From: Limonium bicolor
Lineage: Eukaryota > Streptophyta > Magnoliopsida > Caryophyllales > Plumbaginaceae
Direction: 5' to 3'
NCBI GenBank assembly: GCA_023374045.1
Contig: CM041783.1
Span: forward strand, 92,973,298 to 93,037,297
DNA: 64,000 nt
Positions 49,232-63,200 of the stretch are shown piece after piece. Position 1 is the stretch's first letter. Each line of letters begins with the position of its first letter. A program made the position numbers and the translations under genes. The notes under the pieces were generated by a model. It saw only the letters and a list, made by a program, of their open reading frames with translations, searched no databases and was not told where the DNA came from.

Positions 49232-51094
49232 TGATGCACTGATTATTGATCTATCTTTTGAGTGCTTTAAACCCTTGTTTTCCATATCTTTTACTTAGAT
49301 TTATGCATTTACCTTCTTGTTTTCATGTTATTTTGGCTTAGGACGTGATTAGGAAGGAGTTTAGAGCTTTTGGAACAAAAAGAGGAAAATTTACACATGT
49401 CCGGATATGTGTCCTGATGGGCAGACTCGGACACAGTCGCGGACATCTCCAGATCGAGTTCCCTCCTCTCTTGAGTCACGTCCGCAAACCGGACAGAAAC
49501 GCGGACAGCCTCCTTCTGTCCCTTGTCTGCAAACACGGACGGCCATGCGGACAACTCTAGATCGGGTTTTCTTTGTACACTCACGTCCGCAAACACAGAC
49601 GGCTATGCGGATGTCTCACAGATCTTGCCAGGACAGTCATGTCCGCAATCAAGACTCAAACGCGGACAGAGTAAATCTCGCTAGGACAGTCACGTCCGCA
49701 CCCCTGTCCGTATGCGGACTTAAACGCGGACGTGACACAGAATTGAAAAATAAAAATCACCGCGCCCATAATTGTTGCTTTCGGCGCAATTATCAGCCGA
49801 TTAACCCATGCTCTGTCTAATTTAAATTAGTTCCCATGCTCAATCAAATGCCTACTCTATTTACCTACTCCATTTACCACTAAGCTTTGTTTAAATCCCA
49901 AGCCTATTTAAACCCTTCCCCAGCCTTCATTCCAATTCGCACCGTATATTCATCCACACCTCTCCTCATCCTCCTCCTCTCATTTCATTCATCTGCTCAT
50001 CCTCATAATAAATCCTCCGTACTCCATCTACATACCTACACTCAAACACAAACACACTCCACATCATCCACGTTTTTATCCCAATTCTTTCGCACAAAAA
50101 TCAGATATCATCTTCCGCACACACGCCACACAAAATATCACGTCCGCAATTGTGTCCGGATTTGTGTCCGACCCACCCCATCCGGACACCTCACAAACTC
50201 GCCAAAATTTCCACTTTCATTCCATTTCACCAAATTCACTCCATTATCACCAAATCCAACCTCTCAGCCAGCATAGCGCAAGGACAAAGGGCGGAGCGAG
50301 TAAAAAGATCTTCGTAACAGATGATTTCTCTCAACTCTCTCTCATTTATGATTTTAATCGCTATGTCTAGCTAAGAGAATATACTCTAGGGGAAGGGATG
50401 TTGTAATTAGTTAAACTCTGCATTATTTTACTACTTTATTTGAGACTATTTTGGATTGTTCAGGTTAATGCATTTAAGTGCTTTTAATAAACGTCATGAA
50501 TTTATTATAAGCCCTCGAATCTTGTTATGGTCAGATAAGGTGATTAGCATTGATGGTCTTATTAACCTGTTACCTATGATAATTGCAATCGGATAGATTA
50601 CATTAGCAATTAGGTGCTATAGTCCGGACCAATCCAGACTAAGTAATTCTGTGCAATAAAGCCATCTAGATATACTTGTTAAGTCTAGACTAGAACTACA
50701 TGACCTATCTAGATGAGCTGTCTGGAATTAAGACTTAATACAGAATAGATAATTGAGAATTACAAGCCAATCCAAAGTCTCCATTTAAGTAGTAGAAAAT
50801 GCAGAACCTAGCTAGTAAAACAACTCCCTGAACCTAGAGTACCGTTCACACTCCATTAATTCTATCACTTTAATTTATCTGCTATTTACTGTCTTGTTAT
50901 CTAATTAAACTCCAAAACCAAAACAAACCCCTTTTGAATTACCCACTGTCTTAGGCTAGGCTTATTACCTCAAGTCCCGTGGATTGACACCTGGTCGCTT
51001 CATAATTATTATACTACTGCAACCGGGATTTTTGCAACCTGACGGTCTATTGATTATTGATTTCTAGGATTATTTCTTAGCATTTAATATATCA
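49232..51094 (+). repeat. Athila-like 3' LTR
   Basis: It starts TGATGCACTGATTATTG after the polypurine tract. Hairpin-rich U3 (49396-49735) is followed by a TATTTAAAC box (49904-49912), a CT-rich leader with another GTCCG/CGGAC group (50140-50190) and a long AT-rich U5. I place the end at ATATATCA (51094), but no target duplication confirms it. ORFs within are compositional. Confidence 0.6.
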
Positions 51095-52944
51095 ATTTAA
51101 CCGTTTGCAAGATGTATATAAACCAAGGGATCATTATAATATGAATATGACCTTGAACCTTATGACACATGAGTATGCATTTAGGTACACACCTAGATGT
51201 ATACAAAGTTAGAAGATTAACACACTTAACCTCAAGGCTTAGATCTTGTTACTAGTCCATGAATTGATTGCCAGATGACTAGAAACCAGAGGGGTAAGAA
51301 TTAGAATTGGTTAAACTAATTATTTGTTTAAAACGGACGTGCAAGGTTGAACTTGACCCTGGCCAGGTCAAGTGACACTGAGCACAAATTGGGGTGCAGA
51401 GGTAACCCGACACTTACGTTGATCACGTCAGTGTTGGATGACTTTCGAAACCCCCCTACAAGTGGACACATAAATTACAATTTGGTGAAAGTTTATAAGT
51501 TGGATAAGTAAAAATGCAAAGGAAGCGGTGTTGAAACCACATCAAATACATGGATACATGGCTCGAAAATTCGGGGATAAACACATGAGTATACAGATAT
51601 GTGAGGATTTGAAATGGTGTGATGTTACTACTAACCCAAAAGTTACCACGTAAATGTATACAATCGCAATCAAATGCAATATGTAACCGAAAGTAGTCAA
51701 TTACCTCAGTTCCTGGCGGGACATAAGAACAATAATGATGATGAGACGGAAACTAAACATCCTATGTAAAATAGTTTACAATCATAGAGACTTCTAACAT
51801 ATATAATTCAGTAACCTTTTGACTGAAACTAATTAAAGTCAACCAGCAGCGTCAAAGCCATAAATGGGGCTGAAAAATAAAGATTTCTCAAAGATGAAAA
51901 ACATCTCATTTGACTGTGCACGTTAGCGGAAAAAAAAAGAGGTAGTGATGCTAGCAGAGCAGACTAGCTATCTACATATAATTACGAGCGGTAAGATAAA
52001 CTAGACAAGTCGTGTAACAAAGACACGTCCGTGAGAATCAAATATTAAGAACTAAATAGCTACTACGGAGCATACTTGAACTAAAGCCAAAAGGTCAGCC
52101 AAAAAGAACAATTCAGACGCTTAAAAGTGCACAAAAAAAACATGAACTTCTGACCTCCAGATTAAATAGATAAGACCGTGTATAAATTAAAATACCCCAC
52201 GGCAGTCAAGAGGCCTTTACTCCTAAATGATAAAGATACAAATAAGCCATGCACTACCTTGAAAAGTATAGTGAAGGAAAACCAAACCAGAAAGTAATCA
52301 GAGTCGCACAGCAGAAGCTGGTGGACCGTTTATCACATCTTCCGGTTGATTAACAAATGACTTAGTTGTCAATACCTTAGACCCAGAGAGGCTAAACCCG
52401 AATCCGTCATAGATCGGTATTGAAACCGATAAGAATCATTGAGACAGAAACTACCCTGTAACATGATCAAGGCATTTGATAGGATCATAAGGTGAGCTAA
52501 TAGCATAGGAACTAGAATGCCCAATGAGAAGTAAACATCCGGAACGAGGTACAAGGATGATAGAAAAGGGATTACGTGGGCGTAATACATTTTTAAGGGG
52601 GGTAGGCGCGCTGTGTTTTTACTGGGTTATTACCCGTTTGTGGTGTTGTTTTGGATGCAATGTATGTGTACTGGGTTACTACCCGTTTGTGGATTGGTTT
52701 GAATGCATGGTAGTCATGAATGAATGACTTAGTCATCTGATTACTTATGAGTATTACTGGTACATTGAAATATTATTGAGAACTTGGTGAAGCCACAAAT
52801 GTGGCGTAGTGCTTATAAGCACAAATGATGAAATAGAACATGGAACTTGCGGGACATGATCCCTTGGTTAGAGAGAACATATTCAGGACTTAACCTTTGC
52901 ACTGTGTGTGTTTCTACAGCCACACGTTGGTTTGTGGTATAGGT
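51095..52944 (+). mobile_element. Family C fragments (Tekay-like, degenerate)
   Basis: At 51335-51469 is a diverged copy of the conserved 3' block of families A and B. At 52085-52125 a patch reads KGQPKRTIQTL, the integrase-like motif with an intact glutamine codon where family A has TAG. At 52570-52605 the GATTACG hairpin and PPT1 follow. The order of block and integrase patch is the reverse of A and B, so at least two pieces are joined here. The right end is cut by the family B element at 52945. No ORF is credible. Confidence 0.65.
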
Positions 52945-55900
52945 TGAACTACCCCTAACCTTTAAAATATAATTAAATGATCTATTAATGATCTAAGATG
53001 ATTATTAAACATCTAAATATTATTGGGGAACAATTTAAAAGAGCTCAACAAGGCAAAACACGCCTTAAGATCGGTAAAGCCAAAAATGTGCTTTAAGACA
53101 CCATGAAGGTTGTATGACCCCAAGCAGGATCCAAAGTGGATTCCTAAGTATTATAATGAAGCAAGGAACACAATAAAACCATTCTCAAAGAGAACTAAGC
53201 TCAGGAACATCCTGTGACACAAAAATGTGCGCTAAAACTCCTTAAAGCACGTTTTTGTGAGATTGCCTTTTAAATTGATTTTTAATGGGCTTAAAAATTA
53301 TAATTATCCTTAAATATGATATTTTATCATATTATATCATATTAGGAATTTAATTCCAGAAATTTACGAATTTTTACAAATTTAATATTAAAATATTAAT
53401 AAAACCCTAAAGTGGGGCCCGCATGAGTCAACATTGACCAAGCATGGTCAATGGTCAATTAATTGACTCATTTGGACCATGGAGGCCGGCTGCAATAAGA
53501 GAGGAGGGAGCATAAGTCATTGATTGACAAATAATGCTACCTAATACATGACTTTTTCAAAATTAAGTTACTTTTTCATTATTACCAATCATTCCCTCCT
53601 TCCTCCTTCCTTCCTTGTCCGATCTTCACCATCCCAGCCGAGTTCTCCCTTCCTCTCAAGCTCTCCAAGTGTGTTCTTGAGCATGGAAGGCAAGCCTAAC
53701 TCCTAAGCTCCTAATGTAAGTGTTTTAATGTCATTTTTAGCTCTTTTTCTTCATCTCTTCACCACCAACACCTAAATTTCGTGGCTCATCAATTCCTATG
53801 GCTTATTCTCAGTGTTCTAAGGTTAGAACAAGAGCTAAACTCGGTTGAGACCAGTAGAGGGACCAAGGTTGTTCAAATCTACATTTTAAGGTAAAAATGT
53901 GCTTTAAGCTCATAACTTTTGATTCCCTTCGAGTTTGGCTGTGAAACTTTGGTCATAGCCTCATCTTCTTCTCCTTTTCATGTGGAATCTGTTGGTTAGC
54001 CATTTGGAGCAAGGGTGACCGAGATCCAAGAGAAATACTCTCTTTTAAGGCATTTTTCCAAGGTAAAACCTAATAACAAGGTAGTATTTCGAGATCTAAC
54101 TATTTCCTATGTCAATATGGTGGATCTAACACCTTGTGGTGTGTTTGGTTCAGGTCGAAAATACCTAGAACTTCCCTTGCATTTTTAAGGTGATTTTTGC
54201 CTTAAATCTTACATTAATTATTCCTTATGGTTAAGCTCAAGCTTGGAGTGTAACCATATCTTGTTTTTGTGTATTAAACATGTCTAAATCAAGTGGTGAA
54301 TTTTCCTACAAGTGACCGAGCCTATACAAGGATAAATCAAGGTATAAACACCTTAAACTTATGATTTTTGTAATTTTTAAGCATATATATATATGGCCGA
54401 GAGTGAATGTAATATATAGGTCATATTGACCTAAAAATGGAAAAAAATGGCTAAGATAAATTAAGCTAGTCATTTAAGGGATTTAATTAACATAATGGTC
54501 AAATTATGACATTATGTGGAAAAATAATTAAACCTAAGTGAGGCCGAATATATATGTGATATTTTGAGACATTTATTGTGTAATTTATTTTGCAAGTTCA
54601 AGGTTGTAATAAGGCCATGTCATTAGGCCATTTTAATTTAAGTTTATAAGCTTATTTAGTTTTATTTATGCTTATAATTAAAGTTGGGGCCAATTCGTAA
54701 TTATTAAGGAATTAGAAAGCCGTGGGTAAATTAAGAGCAGTTTAGGGTTTTTAAATGAATTTAATAAGAAGTATAACATTTTATAAAGTTTTGGGTAAAA
54801 ATTGTAAAAATAGAAAAGTATGGGGTGTTGTTGGTAATTACCGAAAGTTTGGGTCCCAATTGGTATTAGTAGTCAAAGTTGACTATGTAGGAGACCTTGA
54901 CCAAGTTTGGAGAATTTAAGGAATTAAAATACTACCTTATATTAAGATAGTAATTAAATTGTAAAAGATTTATAAGTCTTGGGGTGGTATTGTGATTTCC
55001 GAAAACTAGGGGTACTAAATGGAGCTTAGTACAAACCTTAGATTATTAGGGATTTTTAGAAGTTGATTTGGGTAAATTTGGAGTTTATATGAATTATCTA
55101 GGTATATTATAAGATATTTCATAACATTGTTACACATGGGTAACATATGTGGTAAAACCGAGATTTAGAGGAAGTATAAGGTTAATAATGATATTTATAA
55201 CCTTTTGGTATGGTTTGGTAATTTTTGGGATTATATATAAGGTTTTATGAAGATATATGTATAATATATAGTTTTGGTGATATTAGAAACTATATGTTTA
55301 AAAATGGGGTAAATTGGTGAATATAGAAAGTTAAGTGGTGGAAATTAAATTTAAATAGACCATGGGGTCTGCTCGGCATTTTGGAGAAATTATAACTATG
55401 GGTTATAATTATATTAAGGTTTAAGGATTATAATATAAGGTATACATTATAAGTGTAACAATGGAATATATTTTTGGGATTGATTTGTAAGTTATGGAAG
55501 TTGGTGGGAATTAATTAAAAACCGAGAGTTTAAGTGCTGTTTGGATTTTATAACAAAATATAACTATAGGTTATAATTGTTTTAATGACTTAAATGTCAT
55601 AATATATGTTATATAACTATAATATAACATTATATAAATTATGTGGTGGATTTTGTAAATATTTGGGAATTATAGGTGCTGTTCGGAAATATTACTATTT
55701 TGGAATGAAGTTTATAATATGGTTTTTATGTTATAAGAGCTATAACATTTATAATATAAGAGGTATTCATCAAAAAGAATGAATATATATTATAATGACT
55801 TACCATATAATAAATAGCCCTATAATGCATATACATAAATAAATATATGTCATAGTGTGGAAAATATAATATAGTTCAATAACTATGTGTTACCACAATT

Positions 55901-58028
55901 AAAATGATATGAGATGAAGGGAAAAGAATTATAAACATTGGATATGGAATTCTAATGTTAAGAGTGTACATGAAATAATAAGGATTTATATAATTCAAAG
56001 TATTTGTACATATGAATTATACAACATTACACTTGGAAAAACTAACCTTAGAAAAATAAATACTAAGGTGAGATGTATAGTGCATGACGAAGAATCATAC
56101 ATGCAATAAAGAAACAAACTATACGATCTACAAATATACGTTTAAGTTACATGCGATAACAAAGTCCAACAATAAGTATGTTAATATACGAGATAAGACT
56201 ACGCATGTAATGTAACACTTTTCCAATCTCGAGTTAAACCGAAAGCCCGACCAACATTGACAGTTAATAACGGGGGGTTAACCGGGAGTTATTAGTGACG
56301 GTACGGGGTACCGTAGAATTTTGTGTTGTTATACAGTATGCTAATCAGTAGCATTATGTATTGTATAGACTGTTAGAGACGACACACGGAGCATAGGATC
56401 TTGCTGATTCATACTCCACCGTAATACACCAGGGTGAACGGTATGTTATTTATGTGGCTTGATTGTCTCTGAGGATTCCCTCAGTTCAGACATTGTGTGA
56501 AAATCTGTGATAAGATTGAATGTCTGCTTGTGTGAATTAATATGCTTGAGTTGTGTATTAATGCTGCTTTACTATTACTGTCATGCGATAACAGTACCGT
56601 TCGTATATATGAACATATTATAAAACGAACTAGCGGCAGTGATGCTATCTTGTATGTGTAACATAAGGAACGTAAGTAAACGTTGTAGCATCAGGATAAT
56701 AAGATATATATTATCTGAGACTTATATACGGAGCATTGGCCTCTTTAACGCCGCTCTCGTATCTAACACTGGATCCCGAGTCGACATACTCAGGATTGGA
56801 CTAACGACCTTAGTCTATTGTGTTAAAGGAAGTAATAAAACGATGCGATGGTATAGATAAGTTATCAAGAGGATGTGGCTCTTGCTGTGAAATGTGATCC
56901 ATTAACGATACTAGGATACCGTGTGGTAACCGTAAGTATCAGGATAAATTTCCAACGAACTACAGATTGTTCGTAGGACGGAGACTCTACCGCTGGAGTG
57001 GCTACTGCCGTGGGTGACCCGCCAAAGAGATGGGTAACTTAGAGACACGTCGTTCTAATGAGACGTTGTCATTAGACATGACCGAACAATTACGAACGAT
57101 TATAATAACTCGTACATTAGGCGAACATTATGTGGGCGTGCATGCCAAAGACGAGAGTTCATACTCGTTTATAATTCTCGTTGTTTCGCCTTGTTGTTCA
57201 CTGGTTATGCTGTGTGGTTATGTGTGGTATGTTGGTGGTGTTGATTGAATAAGTCGTTGTACTCATAAGTGTGTGTTGTGAATTGGATTAATTAAATAAA
57301 CTGTACTTATATCTGTGTGTGAACTGGATGAGTCGAGTCACTGTGCTCGTGTGTGGATTTTGTGGATTGTTCGTCGAACGGGTCGACGTACTCAACTATG
57401 AACTTTCAGGTGTTGTTGGAGTGGAGTCTACGTACTCATATAAGCGTTATAACGCTTTCAGTGGTCTATTACGATGCGATGTGTGGAGCCGGGGGCTTAT
57501 TTGTTATTTGAGTTTACTGCAAAATATAATGTTGCTTTACAGTTTTAATATTAAACTATTTGCATGAAAATGGTTTGCATGCTCTCGACCAAATAACTGA
57601 ATGGTCCGAGGGTGCATGACAGTCAGGTAATAACATACTCAGCAGGGGCTGATTCCATACCACAAACTACCATTTTTGCAGGTATGCAACTTCCGGTGTC
57701 GGCAAAGAGAGTGACGCGCTGGGTAGTATGATTACAGTTATTCGAACATGCACTGTTGCATTTTGATACGAACCTAGAAACGTGTATAGGTTTTGGATAC
57801 TTAGAAAGCTCACTGTGAATGTATTACATTTTGGTTTGGGAAGTTTAGATCTATCTCTTGTTGTCACTGCGAGAAAATGTTTCGTATGTAAGAATATATC
57901 AGGAAGCACGTTATTACTCGTATGGGCGAGTGAGAACGGTGACACCAGTAGTTGAGTTGTTGAGATTACCGCTGCGATTATATTGTTAAGTAAGATGATT
58001 AGGAGCCGATCAGAGTAGGGGTGTTACA
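52945..58028 (+). repeat. Family B 5' LTR (5084 bp)
   Basis: It runs from TGAACTACCCC to TGTTACA, followed by AAAG and the primer site. Its first ~400 bases match the 3' LTR start at 63602 with a single difference that I can see, so insertion is very recent. A CT-rich stretch near 53575-53670 is the likely transcription start, giving an R-U5 of over 4 kb. It has no GC-rich hairpin cluster like that of family A. ORFs of up to 92 codons near its 3' end are also in the older copy and are not protein-like. Confidence 0.92.
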
Positions 58029-58032
58029 AAAG

Positions 58033-58044
58033 TGGTATCAGAGC
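58033..58044 (+). promoter_or_regulatory. Primer binding site, tRNA-iMet type (family B)
   Basis: TGGTATCAGAGC follows the LTR after AAAG. Confidence 0.93.
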
Positions 58045-59060
58045 GGAGTACCGCTCTGATGACAAGAGATAGTAGGATTTATACAGTGAGCATAGGTTAT
58101 GGGGATATGGGAAACGTTGTGAGGATACGTGACTTTGCGGGGTTGATGCAATGATTAAGACTTGCACACCATAGCCGTAGAGGCACTTCAATATTAAAAG
58201 ACCGAGACTGCGGTATTAGACCGAGTTGAGGTTTAACCCGTCCTCTTGACTTATGTCAGGAAGAGGTCTGGGTAACAGTACTAAGGAAGAACACGGGGCA
58301 GCGGATGGTGGTGAAGGTTCAGCAACCCCAAGTAATGCGAGGACGGTATGAACCGCTCGCACTTGATGGGAGAACATCCCGGGGAATTTGCAATGGTACC
58401 CCACCCGCCGCAGCCCGTACCCTGGGTACTATCTAGTGAGACAATGAAATGAGAAACACCACGGAGATAACTCTCCTGATCGGAAAGACTCGATGTGGAT
58501 GCTATGAGAATTATGTTAAATATAGAGAATAAGACTTTAAGTTATGATGAGCTGTGGCATAATGCCTACCATATGAGTATTAAATGAATATTAAAACAAG
58601 GTTGAGGAGATAATTTCCATAGGACTAATGGGGTTCGCTTGCTATAAGCAAAACAACCCTGTCCTATATCCAAGAAAGCACGGGTCAGTGCGCTTGGGGG
58701 AAAAGGAGTGGAAACGACGAGTAATGATTAGTTTAAAAGATATGTGACAGATGGAAGGAATTACCTTTTTAAGTCTCATCCAAACCGGGTAACTCTAAAA
58801 CCATGCAACACTGAAGGTTCAAGATGGCCCGACGTGCATGAGGAGAAATCTTAAGAACTGTAGGAACAAGAACTCGTTAAATTGCTATCATGCAACGCCT
58901 CGTGAGGAAAGTAAGACCTTACTACCATGACAAGCTTGTGGGAACGAGTGCGGGAGTGAGACTGTATAAATTTGAATAAGAACTTCTGACATGAACAGGA
59001 ACCCGACTAGGGAATAGCACTGCACTGACACACCGTACCGGTGGTGCAGGCTGCATGGCG

Positions 59061-59136
59061 CACTTGCCATTGCAAGTGCCACACTAACCAAAGTACCAAA
59101 TTTCAACCTACCTTACGCACTTGCTACAGCAAGTGC
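59061..59136 (+). other. Two GCACTTGC hairpins (family B)
   Basis: Two hairpins with the same perfect 8-bp stem and loops CATT and TACA lie 36 bases apart, ~1.03 kb after the LTR; family A has one in the same place. Confidence 0.7.
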
Positions 59137-61957
59137 AGCGACAGTAAACTATTTCTAAAGGACCGAGTGGTCCAAGTGGTTACCAATAAACACTAAATTT
59201 TATGTGAGTCCGTAATGCAATAAAGTAAGACATAGCCTTCTGAAGGGCAGAGGTACGAAACCCTCGGGTTGGAGGTCGATTAAACCTCGGGAAGACCTAG
59301 CCGGTCTGACCATTAAACCTGAAAATAATACACCATTCCGTAGAAAATTAAAAGGAGAATAAATGAGAATAACAATAATTAATGCCTACAAGCCTAACCC
59401 CAGTGCCGGTATGGACATGAAACGTCAATCATTACCGGTGGGGAGTGACGGGTCTTTAGGACCAGCGTGACCATGTTTAGAAGGTGCACGACACTCGTGG
59501 TTAAACCATTACCACTGAATATTGCCAGAGGGCAAGAGGTGAGTTATACGAGTCAGAACTTTTCAAAAATATAATTATAAGGCAGAGGTGATCGTGCAAT
59601 AAAAAGGGCCGAGGTTATGCCCGCACTACACACACCGGAGGTGTTGTTGATCCGTTATACTGCTAGACTCCCGTATGGAGGGCAGTGGATATAACAAAAA
59701 AAAAGTGAAAATTGTTCGATGACGGGAGATACCGTTACCTCAAAGAGGATGGAGGAGATATGAGTTGAATAAGAGTAAGAACTACACAATGAAGAGGAAT
59801 GATTAGCGGAAACCACTAAATTGTGGGTATCCAATTGTAACCTCAGAGAAAGTATTAGAACCAACTAGGAATAAATTAAATAACAAGATTAACAGTCATT
59901 TAACTATCAGAATAAGTATTGAGTCTGAATACCGTATGGCATAGGCCTACGGAGGGATACCTTAGTACCACCAAAGTGACCCAAAACTAGGGGAAAAAGG
60001 GTGATGAATCACAAGTACTGATTAATATCAGACTAACGGGACGACCATAAGACAGGGGAAACATGAAGTGTCAACCTTTATCATGGAGTCCGGAAACACC
60101 ATAAGGTGTAACCCAATAGATTGGGTGGAATTCGAATACTGGAAACTCATATCTGAAGGCGTTGACAGCCTAAGAGTGAACGGGAGAGATAATAAGTAGT
60201 TACTGATCCCCACTCACAGATACCAGATGACGAGCGTGTGGAAATCAGAAGTAGGGCGATAAGTCGCAAACACCTATCTTAGAGAAATTGAAGGAAAGAT
60301 ACATTAATACAAGAACCCATAGAACCTAATATTAGGGCCATTCTGACATTAAAGGTTAAGAATTGGCAACATAGTTACTCAAACATAAATTACCGAGACT
60401 AAGAGTACGATAATCACCGGGTACGAACGCTACGAGTGCACTAAACGAGACATGGGACGACCACACTCCTAGGAGCTTGTGGGCCTGACAGACTATATTA
60501 AGTTAGTTGGGTAAGTAGTAATGTATCAGTATGGTACCCCATGCATGTAAACGAGTAGTGTAGGACCCAGGAGGTAATCCACTCTGTGTCTAAGTCAGCG
60601 AATGGAACCCTGACTAGGTAAACCATGTAATGACGAGAGAGATCTCAGTCAAACTAGCAAGGTTAGGAAAATCAAGGATAGCTTGATAATAAAGTGACAT
60701 AAGGTCGCAACTCCACAGTGGAGGAGTTAAACATAAGTTTTGGGGATTTTAGTAAACAAGGAAACTAAGGCCAATTTAATGGTAATGGCAAGTTGAACTC
60801 ATGAATGAAAAGAGGAATTGAGGTATCTAAGGAAGTTATATTAGAGAAACCTGTGTGATATTAGATGCTACCCAAAAAGGGGGGACACAGAGAGAATTAT
60901 ACCACGCGCTGAGGGCGCCGCGATGATGTCGCATTAAATAATAATAACCACATGCTCAAGTCATAAACGTTAGTATGTTAGTACCAATTAGGTTGAACAG
61001 AAAATGAATACCAAGCTAAAACCCACAGTCGTACTGTATGTTTACAACAGACGAAGGGCGAAAGCGAGCGTTATGAGAGATACTCTAAACTAGAGATTAG
61101 ATACTCCATGCAAACCGCAATAGCGGATAACCGTCTAATCGACTGGTACATGGTGCGCAACAAACGACCATTAGAATAACTGTTAACCCAGTTATGTTAG
61201 TATGAATTAGAACATGAAAGACCAGATAAACTAATGGATTCCCCTAATCGAGTAAAGGGATGAACCATACGTGTGGGTACTAAAATACCAAAACACTAGG
61301 GATTCGAGTTCACACCAACAAAAGAGGACCTATAAGGTACCTACGGAATGAACTCATTCCTGAGGGAAAAACTTTGAGTCTTGAGGCGCCAGTTAGTTGC
61401 GCATAGCAGACTCGTTTTGACATTTAAAGGAAATTACTACAAACACTAGGTGCTAGAGCATAGCTCGACAACCCTTAAACCGAAGGTTAGTTCGGTAGGG
61501 TGACATGAACCCTTGGGAGTATACCATGAACATGTATAGGAAACAGAAAGAATAAATAAATAGCTAATTGAAATAATAAAAGTGTGTAACAAACAATACC
61601 ACACAGTGAATAACTTACTCCATTCCCATAATTATGGAAGACCGTGTAGAAAACACCGTCACGTGGAGTCGAAACCGACATAAAACTACTACCTAAAAGA
61701 GGTAAACTAACCATAAAGTAGTTGGGCATACTGCTTGCGGAGCGAGTGGGCCCATATATTGCATAGGTTTGACATGCCTAGCAGGTTTGGGGAAAACAAA
61801 TGATGTGTTTACATCTCCCGATCAAACCGTATATAAATAGACATACACCTAACCGAGATAGGCTGTATAGCCAGATGGACTAAAGCCGACCCTAGAAAAA
61901 AAAGGGGTAATGAAATATGTAACACATTAGTGCACGAATAGATCCACAGGAATGGAA

Positions 61958-62030
61958 CATCTTGAACTTATTACTTCAAGATGATATATATTCGTAGATT
62001 ACGTGGGCGTAATCCTTTTAAGGGGGGTAG
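61958..62030 (+). promoter_or_regulatory. Hairpin pair plus inner polypurine tract (family B)
   Basis: CATCTTGAA / TTCAAGATG (9-bp perfect stem), then GATTACG-TGGG-CGTAATC, then TTTTAAGGGGGGTAG. The arrangement matches the inner PPT1 of family A. Confidence 0.75.
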
Positions 62031-62650
62031 AACGCCTTAAACATACCGTACGTTGGAGTACGTAGCGCATGGTACACATGCTGCAAACACTATTATTGTA
62101 CGTAGAGTACAAGTGTCATGATTGTGTTATATTACTTGAAGTAATACTGTGATGTATTATGTGTATGAACATAAATATATTTTAATTCGCATTAGTTATG
62201 GCGAATAGGAAAGGGAGTACAGATAGATTGTTCTTACCCTATTTCCGACTATTTACGCAAACATTGCGAACAATAGTCACATCACACCTAACTTGTTAGC
62301 TCTGATGTGAGAATTCAAGTAGAACTTTCTGTAGCCCTGATGAGAGATTTCGGATAGAAGGAGTAGCAAGCTCCGTATTATGTGATTTGTGACTCGGTAT
62401 AAAACCGACTGTTTGAATGCGATGAGTGGATCGGCATGAGACCGATGTGTAATCTAGTAGAAGAGAATACTCTAGGTGTTGTATGAATAATAATAAGTCA
62501 AGAGAACTTGGTACACGGTTAGGATACATGATCTTATATGCCAACGACTAGATTAATTACACTAGTTGACTTGTGTATCTATAGAACGCAAGGTGGCAAG
62601 TAACAAGAGGAAACAAGATTAGAAATGAATAAACAATTAATTGATTGAAA

Positions 62651-62784
62651 TGGACGTGGGAAGTTGAACTTGATCCTGGTCCGATCAAGGGAAACCGAAC
62701 ACAAATTGAGGTGAGAGATAGTTCAACACTGACACTGACCACGTCGGGGTTGAATGATTCTCGAAACTTCCTACAAGTGGACAC
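62651..62784 (+). other. Conserved 3' structured block (family B)
   Basis: Stem 1 has arms CTTGATC / GATCAAG. The core contains CACAAATTGAGGTG. Stem 2 has CTGAC / GTCGG. The tail contains GAAACTTCCTACAAGTGG. Compared with families A and C, the core and tail are kept while stem bases change in pairs. Confidence 0.7.
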
Positions 62785-62822
62785 AGATATGAATGGAAAT
62801 TGGAATTTAGGCGTCACTCGAA

Positions 62823-63016
62823 GAGCCGTGGACCGTGGAGTCCTTCGCCATTAGACCGGTGTGTCTGCGAGTGACATCACCCAGAGAGCCGTGGACCGCA
62901 GAGCCCTTTGTCATTAGACCGGCGTGTCTGTGGGTGACTAAGGAAATAAGGTGACTGCCCGAGGAGCCGTGGACCGCAGTGTCCTTCGTTATGATCAAAC
63001 CGGTGTGTCCGCGGGT
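62823..63016 (+). repeat. Three tandem GAGCCGTGGACCG units (family B)
   Basis: Units start at 62823, 62886 and 62964. Each has GAGCCGTGGACCG, a variable middle, ACCGG and GTGTC. They occupy the same place as the two CCCATG...CATGGG units of family A. Confidence 0.75.
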
Positions 63017-63200
63017 AGTAGACGTTGGTTGGGTTGGGGATCGCCAAGTCCTGGTCTTTAAGACTGCTTCCCTGTGAGTTGTCAACGTTAACTATATGTG
63101 CACACATACATGTGGAATGATGTGTGGGTATCCTCGCGAGATACTAACATATAGATAGGGATGCGTGGAGTATTCCTTGCAAACACCTTTGAGTACTTTA

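Noticed and set aside
49887..50370. 129-codon ORF in the Athila-like LTR
   Set aside because: It covers a CT-rich leader with low-complexity serine/threonine-rich translation and no start context or homology I recognise.
62823..63016. Possible tRNA-like or ribozyme-like units
   Set aside because: I could not fit a cloverleaf with a T arm or a known ribozyme core; they are described only as tandem hairpin units.
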